7,137 nt of DNA from positions 1 through 7,137 of the forward strand of contig JAISAX010000543.1 of NCBI GenBank assembly GCA_031266495.1. The letters run 5' to 3'. A program made the position numbers and the translations under genes. Each line of letters starts with the position of its first letter. The stretch's first letter is position 1. Shown piece after piece: positions 1-4,727 of the stretch. The notes under the pieces were generated by a model. The model was not told the DNA's origin. It worked only from the letters and a program-made list of their open reading frames with translations, and made no database searches. This DNA comes from Opitutaceae bacterium. GTDB lineage: Bacteria; Verrucomicrobiota; Verrucomicrobiae; Opitutales; Opitutaceae.

Positions 1-9
1 TCATATGGC

Positions 10-34
10 GGGCGCACGTGAAGTGCGCCCCTAC
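10..34 (-). repeat. REP-like hairpin with GTAG foot
   Basis: Bases 10-17 (GGGCGCAC) pair perfectly with 23-30 (GTGCGCCC) around a 5-base loop, giving an 8-bp GC-rich stem. Read on the minus strand, the hairpin is immediately preceded by GTAG (34-31). A GTAG or GGAG tetranucleotide at the foot of a palindrome is the hallmark of REP sequences mobilised by TnpA_REP (RAYT) Y1 transposases. Assignment to that class is an inference; no transposase is present in the window. A second GTAG-footed hairpin lies at 6255-6276. Confidence 0.55.
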
Positions 35-61
35 AAAAACGGGTCCGTGTAACATCACTGA

Positions 62-85
62 GGCCAAGATAAAGGGATCTTGGCC
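62..85. other. Perfect 9-bp hairpin (GGCCAAGAT / ATCTTGGCC)
   Basis: Bases 62-70 and 77-85 are perfect reverse complements around the 6-base loop AAAGGG. No T run follows on either strand, so it is not a canonical intrinsic terminator. It could be a transcript-end structure of a gene lying to the left of the window, an operator dyad, or a protein-binding RNA stem. It differs in sequence from the GC-rich repeat family elsewhere in the window. Confidence 0.4.
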
Positions 86-317
86 GGATATCGCAAGCAA
101 CTGGTTTCAAATACATTGGCTGGCGTTGTTTTAATCGTCTGTCCGTCAAGCGAAATGAGAAATCGACGGCAGTCGCGACGTTTCAGGGTAAAACGCATAC
201 GGCGGATGCCGCGGATTCAAGCGGCAAATGGACTGACAAGCATTCATGATCATTCACGACCATTCTTCGGTTGCCGCCCGGTGGCCCGGGATGTTGGGTG
301 GCCGGCCTTTTGATGCC
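86..317. other. Non-coding stretch upstream of the methyltransferase
   Basis: No convincing gene, RNA gene or strong promoter is seen here. The one open frame (80-313, from a TTG) gives an Arg-rich product with no family resemblance and no ribosome binding site. The methyltransferase frame is open back to an ATG at 246, so part of this stretch (246-317) could be coding if that longer start were used. Confidence 0.4.
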
Positions 318-1238
318 ATGCCTGTCGAAAAAATCACCAGCCTCAAGAATCCCCGCATCAAGCAGCTTGTGAAGCTGCGGGACCGACGTCCGCGTGACGA
401 AGCGGGGGTGTTTCTCGTGGAGGGTTACCGGCAGATCCGCCGGGCGCTGGAAAAAAATGTGCGACTCAACGAACTGTATTTTTCTCCCGGCTGGTTTCTC
501 GGCGAAAACGAACCCGCGCTCATCGCGCAGGCGCAGGCGGCGGGCGCGACGGCCATCGAACTCTCGCGCGAGGCCTTCGCCAAGGTGGCCTACCGCGAGC
601 GTCCCGATGGCCTGCTCGCCGTGGCCCCGCAGTGGCGGCATTCGCTGGACGACCTCGCCACCTGGCTGAAAGCAGCGCGGACATCGATCTCAAACACGTC
701 GGGAGCTACCAATGCAACCGGCGCAGCGGCAGCGGCAACAGCAGCAGGGGGGGGGGGAGGGGGGGGCGTTCCGGAACGCGTGCCGTTCCTGCTGGTGGTC
801 GAGGCCATCGAGAAGCCGGGCAATCTCGGCACGATCCTGCGCAGCGCCGATGCGGCCGGGGTGGATGCGCTCATCGTGTGCGACCCGGTGACAGACCTTT
901 TTAATCCCAACGTCGTGCGCGCCTCGACCGGCGTGCTGTTCTCCGTGCCCGTGATTGTGACCGAGAGCCGTCCGGTGCGCGAATGGCTGCGCGCGCGCGG
1001 CATCCGCGCCGTGGCGACCACGCCCTCGGCGACGGTCCTCCATACCGGGGCCGACCTGCGCGGTCCGCTCGCGATTGTGATGGGCAGCGAACAGTACGGA
1101 CTCAGCGACTACTGGCTGGCCGAGGCCGAGGAGCGCGTGCGCATTCCCATGGCCGGCCAGGCGGATTCGCTCAACGTGGCGATGGCGACCATCATCACGC
1201 TCTTCGAGGCGGTCCGGCAGCGGGGCGGGGGACGCTGA
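318..1238 (+). CDS. TrmH/SpoU-family RNA 2'-O-ribose methyltransferase
   Basis: Predicted to transfer a methyl group from S-adenosylmethionine to a ribose 2'-OH of rRNA or tRNA in the cytoplasm; the target nucleotide cannot be read from sequence. At 306 residues it has an N-terminal SpoU substrate-binding domain (about 5-110, with ITSLKNPRIKQ and FLVEGYRQIRRAL) and a C-terminal SPOUT knot domain (about 157-300). The three family motifs are present: motif 1 EAIEKPGNLGTILRSAD (N169, R175), motif 2 VMGSEQYGLSD (254-264, E258) and motif 3 IPMAGQADSLNVA (276-288, S284, N286). The start at 318 is preferred because homology-like sequence begins with MPVEKITSLKNP; an in-frame ATG at 246 would add 24 unrelated residues. 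Neither start has a Shine-Dalgarno. Oddity: the interdomain linker (about 119-154) is expanded, rich in Ala and Thr, and ends in seven Gly encoded by a G-rich homopolymer. proA follows 67 bp downstream on the same strand, so co-transcription is possible. Confidence 0.9.
   Translation: MPVEKITSLKNPRIKQLVKLRDRRPRDEAGVFLVEGYRQIRRALEKNVRLNELYFSPGWFLGENEPALIAQAQAAGATAIELSREAFAKVAYRERPDGLLAVAPQWRHSLDDLATWLKAARTSISNTSGATNATGAAAAATAAGGGGGGGVPERVPFLLVVEAIEKPGNLGTILRSADAAGVDALIVCDPVTDLFNPNVVRASTGVLFSVPVIVTESRPVREWLRARGIRAVATTPSATVLHTGADLRGPLAIVMGSEQYGLSDYWLAEAEERVRIPMAGQADSLNVAMATIITLFEAVRQRGGGR
747..766 (+). repeat. In-frame homopolymer tract 11G-A-8G
   Basis: Eleven G, one A, then eight G lie inside the methyltransferase gene and encode Gly 144-150 of the interdomain linker. 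Runs of this length are prone to slipped-strand mispairing. With one base gained, the shifted frame meets TAA at 902-904; with one base lost, it meets TGA at 889-891. Both products would lack SPOUT motifs 2 and 3. Whether the run length actually varies is unknown. Confidence 0.85.
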
Positions 1239-1271
1239 CGGGTCTGCGAAAACTCCGTTGCGGAGAACCCG
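1239..1271 (+). other. Possible stem-loop between methyltransferase and proA
   Basis: CTCCG (1253-1257) and CGGAG (1261-1265) form a 5-bp stem with loop TTG, and CGGGT (1239-1243) can pair with ACCCG (1267-1271) outside it across an asymmetric bulge. No T run follows, so termination is unlikely. It may be a chance structure in GC-rich DNA. Confidence 0.2.
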
Positions 1272-1305
1272 CCGAATGGGCAATCCTCTTCCCGATCATT
1301 GCGCC

Positions 1306-2607
1306 ATGTCATCCGCCGACCCTGCCGACCTTGCCGACCTCGCCACGCTCGTCACCGATCTTGCCCGCCACGCCCGCGCGGCCTCGCTCGTGCTGGCGAC
1401 CGTGCCGACGGAGCAGAAAAACGCCGCCCTCCTCGAACTCGCCCGGCTCCTCGCACTCCCCGCGTCGGCCGAGTCCCTGTTCGCAGCCAATGCGAAAGAC
1501 CTCGCCGCCGCCGGGCGTCACGGCTTGGCCAGGGCGCAGATCGACCGGCTCACCCTCACGCCCGCCCGGCTCGAACACCTTGCCGAATCCGTCCGCCAGG
1601 TCGCCGCGCTGCCCGATCCCGTGGGTGAAGTGCTCGACGACCGCACGCGTCCCAACGGCCTCCGCATCCGCAAGGTCCGCGTGCCTATCGGCGTGATCGG
1701 CATCATCTACGAGGCGCGCCCCAACGTCACCATCGATTGCGCCATCCTCTGCCTCAAATCGGGCAACGCCTCCATCCTGCGCGGCGGCAAGGAGATTTTC
1801 CAGACCAACACTGCCTTCGCCGTCCTGCTTCACCAGGCGCTGGCAGCAGCCGGGCTCCCCGCCGGTGCCGTGCAACTCGTGCCGACGACCGACCGCGCCG
1901 CGCTCAACACGCTCCTCAAGCTCGACACGCTGGTCCACTGCATCATCCCGCGCGGCGGCGAATCGCTCATCCGCTTCGTGGCCGAAAACAGCACGATCCC
2001 GGTCATCAAGCACTACACCGGCGTGTGCTTTATCTACGTGGACAAATCCGCCGACCTCGCGCAGGCGGAAAAAATCCTCGTCAACGCCAAGACGCAGCGC
2101 CCCGGCGTGTGCAACGCCGCCGAACAACTCCTCGTCCATGCCGACACCGCCGGCGACCACCTGCCGCGGCTCGCCGCCGCGCTCCTCGCCCGCGGCGTGC
2201 AACTGCGCGCGGACGAACGGGCCGCCACGATCCTCGCCCGCGCCGGCCTCGCGCACACCCTGGCCGCTCCGGAGGACTACACGGCGGAGTTCATGGACCT
2301 GATCATGGCCGTGCGCGTGGTCGATTCGCTGGAGGAGGCCATCGCCACGATCAACCGCGACAGCTCCGCGCACAGCGACGCGATTCTCACGACCGACGAG
2401 GTGGCCGCCCGGCGCTTCCTCGCCGGGGTGGACAGCGCCACGGTTTACTGGAACGCAAGCACGCGATTTACGGACGGTTTCGAGTTCGGTTTCGGCGCCG
2501 AGATCGGCATCTCGACCGACCGTCTGCACGCGCGCGGCCCGATGGGCCTGCCCGAACTGTGCAGCTACAAGTACCTGCTCACCGGCGACGGGCAGGTGCG
2601 GGAATAA
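1306..2607 (+). CDS. proA: Gamma-glutamyl phosphate reductase (proline biosynthesis)
   Basis: Reduces gamma-glutamyl phosphate with NADPH to glutamate-5-semialdehyde, the second step of proline synthesis, in the cytoplasm. The 433-residue product is close to the usual family length (about 415-430). Visible family features are the nucleotide-binding segment PIGVIGIIYEARPN (127-140), LKSGNASILRGGKE (150-163), IPRGGESLIRFV, VIKHYTGVCFIYVD, the catalytic-cysteine segment QRPGVCNAAEQLLV with C269, and the C-terminal RGPMGLPELCSYKY. The start at 1306 (MSSADPADLADL) is chosen because the N-terminus then matches normal family length; an in-frame ATG at 1258 would add 16 residues. No Shine-Dalgarno is visible. 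The partner glutamate 5-kinase gene proB is not next to it in this window; a TrmH-family methyltransferase precedes it instead. A hairpin repeat begins 8 bp after the stop codon. Confidence 0.96.
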   Translation: MSSADPADLADLATLVTDLARHARAASLVLATVPTEQKNAALLELARLLALPASAESLFAANAKDLAAAGRHGLARAQIDRLTLTPARLEHLAESVRQVAALPDPVGEVLDDRTRPNGLRIRKVRVPIGVIGIIYEARPNVTIDCAILCLKSGNASILRGGKEIFQTNTAFAVLLHQALAAAGLPAGAVQLVPTTDRAALNTLLKLDTLVHCIIPRGGESLIRFVAENSTIPVIKHYTGVCFIYVDKSADLAQAEKILVNAKTQRPGVCNAAEQLLVHADTAGDHLPRLAAALLARGVQLRADERAATILARAGLAHTLAAPEDYTAEFMDLIMAVRVVDSLEEAIATINRDSSAHSDAILTTDEVAARRFLAGVDSATVYWNASTRFTDGFEFGFGAEIGISTDRLHARGPMGLPELCSYKYLLTGDGQVRE

Positions 2608-2615
2608 TTCCGCCC

Positions 2616-2655
2616 GTGGCACGGGCATCCCTGCCCGTGTGCGTTGCCTCTCCGC
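2616..2655 (+). repeat. 40-base hairpin repeat, copy 1
   Basis: The unit starts GTGGCACGGGCATCC and ends GCGTTGCCTCTCCGC. Its core is an 8-bp perfect stem, CACGGGCA (2620-2627) with TGCCCGTG (2632-2639), loop TCCC. It matches 38 of 40 bases of the copy at 6284-6323. Lying 8 bp after the proA stop, it could help end or stabilise the proA transcript, but it has no T run. It looks like an interspersed REP-type palindrome. Confidence 0.8.
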
Positions 2656-2700
2656 ATAGGAACCGGAGACAAACCGGCGGCGTTTTGCTGCCGATCCGTC

Positions 2701-2747
2701 CACGGCCAGGATGGCCGTGCCACTCTCCGGAGCGGGCGGAACGCCCA
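2701..2747 (-). repeat. Inverted hairpin repeat, copy 2, with adjoining GC-rich stem
   Basis: CACGGCCA (2701-2708) and TGGCCGTG (2712-2719) form an 8-bp stem with a 3-base loop. Read on the minus strand this is GTGGCACGGCCATCC, a variant of copy 1 in opposite orientation; the 9-base arms GTGGCACGG (2616-2624) and CCGTGCCAC (2715-2723) make a 108-base inverted arrangement. A second stem, GGGCG (2734-2738) with CGCCC (2742-2746), precedes it on the minus strand. The same order, a GGGCGTYCCGCCCGC-type stem then GTGGCACGG-type stem, recurs at 6260-6307. The block sits between convergent genes and could act as a bidirectional transcript end. Confidence 0.7.
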
Positions 2748-2795
2748 CGCCATGCTCTGGCGGCGACGGCCCGCGTTTGTCGTTGCGATAAAACT

Positions 2796-3251
2796 TCAGT
2801 TCGCCGCCTGCTTCACGACCTTGTCGAGCGAGGCGACCCATTTCTCGGCGCCGCCGGCCTGGTAGCCGAGTTCGCCGAGTTTTTTCTCGCGGGCATCGAG
2901 CACGACGATCGTCGGAAAACCTTCGATGCCATATTTTTTGGCCAGCGCTTCGTTCTGTTTCTTTTCAGTGGCGCTCTGCGGTTTTTTGTCCGGGAAATCG
3001 AGCTTTACGAGCACGAGGTTTTTGGCGGCGTATTCGCCAAAGGCTTTTTGGGAAAAGACTTCCTTGTCGAGTCGCACGCACCAGCCGCACCAGTCGGAGC
3101 CGGTGAAATCGAGCAGCAGGGCTTTCTTTTCGGAGGTCGCCTGTTTGACGGCGGCCTGGTAATCGGTGAGCCAGGCAGCTTCGGCTGCGCGGGATACGGC
3201 GCAGAGGGAAAGCAGGGCCAGGGCGATAACGGCAAGGAGTCCGGTTTTCAT
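2796..3251 (-). CDS. Exported thioredoxin-like protein (WCGWC active site)
   Basis: A 151-residue thioredoxin-fold protein, probably a thiol-disulfide oxidoreductase acting outside the cytoplasm. Residues 1 to about 22-25 form a signal peptide: MKTG, a hydrophobic stretch LLAVIALALLSLC, then an AVSRAAEAA cleavage region. The thioredoxin domain follows, with the redox motif W54-C55-G56-W57-C58 after LLLDFTGSD, and the cis-proline P113 in GIEGFPTIVVLD. This resembles the 'thioredoxin family' proteins of the Thioredoxin_7 type rather than classical WCGPC thioredoxin. The start at 3251 is chosen because it begins a proper signal peptide; the frame stays open further upstream to 3410 but that segment is unlike protein. 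No Shine-Dalgarno is visible. It is convergent with proA and divergent from the lacI-type gene, with a 13-base C run (sense strand) 58 bases upstream of the ATG. Substrate and redox partner are unknown; a neighbouring DsbD-like reductase is not present here. Confidence 0.88.
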   Translation of the reverse strand: MKTGLLAVIALALLSLCAVSRAAEAAWLTDYQAAVKQATSEKKALLLDFTGSDWCGWCVRLDKEVFSQKAFGEYAAKNLVLVKLDFPDKKPQSATEKKQNEALAKKYGIEGFPTIVVLDAREKKLGELGYQAGGAEKWVASLDKVVKQAAN

Positions 3252-3309
3252 GACAGGGAATACGATCCGGTTTCGCCCGGATTGGCAAATCGCGAAACGA
3301 AAAAGACGC

Positions 3310-3322
3310 GGGGGGGGGGGGG
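3310..3322. repeat. G13 homopolymer (C13 on the thioredoxin sense strand)
   Basis: Thirteen consecutive G on the plus strand, equal to C13 on the strand that codes for the thioredoxin-like protein, ending 58 bases upstream of its ATG. It lies in the intergenic region shared with the lacI-type gene. A length change here could alter promoter or leader spacing for the minus-strand gene; this is inference. Confidence 0.85.
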
Positions 3323-3349
3323 AATTCAAAATGGTGTCAGCAGGACAGG

Positions 3350-3367
3350 ATTCCGGAATTTCCGGAA
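3350..3367. promoter_or_regulatory. Candidate operator: tandem TTCCGGAA palindromes
   Basis: Two perfect 8-bp palindromes, TTCCGGAA at 3351-3358 and 3360-3367, lie 9 bp apart; the first extends to ATTCCGGAAT. Palindromes with a central CG step are typical of LacI/GalR-family operators. The pair sits between the divergent thioredoxin and lacI-type genes, 128 bp upstream of the lacI start and 98 bp upstream of the thioredoxin start, a natural place for autoregulation. Binding by the neighbouring regulator is inferred, not shown. Confidence 0.4.
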
Positions 3368-3389
3368 TTTTTACACAACACACGTTACG

Positions 3390-3495
3390 CGGATGTCGTT
3401 TGAAGAACATTTCTGTTTTCTGGAAAATTTCACATTTTACCTGAAAATTTTCTTTGATTTATCCTGAAAATTATCATCTATTCTTCAGTAATCCC
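3390..3495 (+). promoter_or_regulatory. AT-rich leader of lacI-type gene with phased A-tracts
   Basis: This roughly 100-base stretch is sharply AT-rich against its GC-rich surroundings and leads into the lacI-type gene. It holds three related elements, CTGGAAAATT (3420-3429), CTGAAAATT (3441-3449) and CTGAAAATT (3464-3472), whose A-tracts begin 20 and 23 bases apart, near two helical turns. This suggests a bent promoter region or repeated binding sites. I cannot assign a confident -35/-10 pair. Confidence 0.45.
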
Positions 3496-4587
3496 ATGAG
3501 CACAGTCCGCGAAAAGCTTGCCCTTCCCTCTCAAAGCAAGGCGTCACTGGCCGACGTCGCCGGTCGCTGCGGGGTGTCGATTTCGACGGTCAGCCGCGTG
3601 GTCAACGGGTCGGCGGACGTTTCGCCCGAACTCCTCGACAAGGTGCAGGCGGCCATCGCCGAAATCGGCTACAAGCCCACCCGCGTCCGCCGCGTTGCCG
3701 AAGCCGGCGGCATGGTCGGATTCCTTTCCGACAACAGCAGCCATCAGATGACGGCGGACGAGTTTCAACACCGCTTCCTGATCGGCGCCGAATCCGCGCT
3801 CAACAGCCGCAAGCAGCACCTCATGTTTGCCTCCTGCAAGGATGACATCGTGCTCGGCAAGCTCCCTCTCATGGTCGAGGAAAACCTCGTGCGTGGTCTT
3901 GTTGTCAAAGGCGGCGGATTAGCCACAGGCAGTTTGCAATGGCTGCTCCGCCTGCAAAAACGCGTGCCGCTCGTGACCCTCATGCAGCACTCGCCCGGAC
4001 GCGAATTCTGCTCCGTGATGTGCGACAACGAAGGTGGCGTTCATCGCGCCCTCACCTATCTGCGCGACCTGGGACACACGCGTATCGGATTTTTCAATAT
4101 ACAGGATACGCGCATTCCGCGCAGCCAGCACCATCACGAGCGCATGAACGCATTCATCGCGCACGCCCCGCAACTCGACGTTCCGCTTCATCCCGGCTCG
4201 GTGCAGGCGCTCTATGTCGATTGTGGCGTCGAGCCGATGGAGGTCTCGGTGCGCCGCGCGCTCAAAGCCTGGGCTGATATGGGCGACACCCGGCCCACCG
4301 CCGTCATTTGCGCGACGGACATCTACGGGATCACGCTGATTTCCGAAGCGCAAAAACAAGGCATCCGCGTCCCGCAAGATCTCGGCGTAATCGGCTTCAT
4401 GAACCAGGTCGCCTGCGAACGTTCCATGCCGCCCATGACCAGCCTCTCCCTTTGCGGGGAAGAAATGGGGCAGGCCGCCATCGAACTCCTTGGCTGGCGC
4501 ATTGCCAATCCCGCGGCGCCGGTCCGCCACCTGGTCATCGCCACCAAACTTGTCGAGCGCCTCTCCTGCGCCGCCGTCACTACCTGA
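3496..4587 (+). CDS. LacI/GalR-family transcriptional regulator
   Basis: A 363-residue DNA-binding regulator of the LacI family. The N-terminal helix-turn-helix is clear (about 17-65: SLADVAGRCGVSISTVSRVVNG, then VSPELLDKVQAAIAEIGYKP). The C-terminal effector domain (about 72-355, Peripla_BP_3 type) shows family landmarks: DNEGGVHRALTYLRDLGHTRIGFF (177-200), PTAVICATDIYG (267-278), GIRVPQDLGVIGF (289-301), PPMTSLSLCGEEMGQAAIELL (312-332). The ligand is usually a sugar, but cannot be inferred here. Oddities: the hinge that normally reads ARxL has RRVA (65-68), so the hinge leucine is replaced by alanine, and the usual GFDD/GFDN is GFMNQ (300-304). The ATG at 3496 is preferred over an in-frame TTG at 3454; neither has a Shine-Dalgarno. 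It is divergent from the thioredoxin gene and 140 bp upstream of the PEP-CTERM gene, which is a plausible target together with its own promoter. Confidence 0.93.
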   Translation: MSTVREKLALPSQSKASLADVAGRCGVSISTVSRVVNGSADVSPELLDKVQAAIAEIGYKPTRVRRVAEAGGMVGFLSDNSSHQMTADEFQHRFLIGAESALNSRKQHLMFASCKDDIVLGKLPLMVEENLVRGLVVKGGGLATGSLQWLLRLQKRVPLVTLMQHSPGREFCSVMCDNEGGVHRALTYLRDLGHTRIGFFNIQDTRIPRSQHHHERMNAFIAHAPQLDVPLHPGSVQALYVDCGVEPMEVSVRRALKAWADMGDTRPTAVICATDIYGITLISEAQKQGIRVPQDLGVIGFMNQVACERSMPPMTSLSLCGEEMGQAAIELLGWRIANPAAPVRHLVIATKLVERLSCAAVTT

Positions 4588-4604
4588 TTCCCTCCCCTCC
4601 CCTT

Positions 4605-4632
4605 CCCCCCCCCCCCCCCCACACACACACCA
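4605..4632 (+). repeat. C16 homopolymer followed by CA repeat
   Basis: Sixteen consecutive C (4605-4620), then five AC dinucleotides (4621-4630) and CACCACCAC, starting 17 bases after the lacI-type stop codon and ending about 100 bases before the PEP-CTERM start. It is the longest homopolymer in the window. Two unstable repeat types side by side in a 5' region make length variation likely; an effect on expression is inference. Confidence 0.85.
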
Positions 4633-4676
4633 CCACCCGACCACCCCTCTTTCGACAAGGCTTCAATCTGTTTTCT

Positions 4677-4690
4677 GTTTCAGGAGAAAC
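4677..4690 (+). promoter_or_regulatory. GTTTC-AGGA-GAAAC inverted repeat overlapping a Shine-Dalgarno-like AGGAG
   Basis: GTTTC (4677-4681) and GAAAC (4686-4690) are inverted around AGGA. AGGAG at 4682-4686 is the only strong Shine-Dalgarno-like sequence near a start region in this window, yet it lies 41 bases before the ATG at 4728. A CTG in the same frame as the PEP-CTERM gene occurs at 4692, five bases after AGGAG. The site could be an operator, a leader hairpin masking a ribosome site, or chance. Confidence 0.3.
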
Positions 4691-4727
4691 CCTGTCGTTT
4701 TCCGTCAACCCGAGCCTCCCGAATCCG

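Noticed and set aside
80..313. TTG-started open frame on the plus strand (77 residues)
   Set aside because: Arg-rich low-quality product, no Shine-Dalgarno, no recognisable motif, and it overlaps the possible early start of the methyltransferase.
1..317. tRNA or other structured RNA gene at the left edge
   Set aside because: No cloverleaf-like stems or T-loop signature were found; only two isolated hairpins are present.
2620..2639. Canonical rho-independent terminator after proA
   Set aside because: The stem is strong but there is no T run on the plus strand, and the same hairpin recurs as an interspersed repeat.
2616..2747. CRISPR-like array
   Set aside because: Few units, in opposite orientations, each a hairpin without regular spacers, and no cas genes.
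1309..2841. 510-residue open frame antisense to proA
   Set aside because: Long antisense frames are expected opposite GC-rich genes with strong third-position GC. It shows no domain and proA on the other strand is unambiguous.
3252..3410. N-terminal extension of the thioredoxin-like frame through the C13 tract
   Set aside because: It would put over 50 unrelated residues before an evident signal peptide.
1737..3467. 576-residue plus-strand open frame spanning the end of proA, the repeat block and the thioredoxin-like gene
   Set aside because: Begins out of frame inside proA, is Arg/Pro/His-rich shadow translation, and crosses a gene on the opposite strand.
3919..4644. 241-residue open frame antisense to the lacI-type gene
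   Set aside because: Shadow of the regulator; Gly/Asp/Glu-rich product begins in the translated G run and has no motif.
4308..4727. Upstream extension of the PEP-CTERM frame into the lacI-type gene
   Set aside because: The extension is out-of-frame lacI sequence and then a translated C tract; the signal peptide only makes sense from the ATG at 4728.
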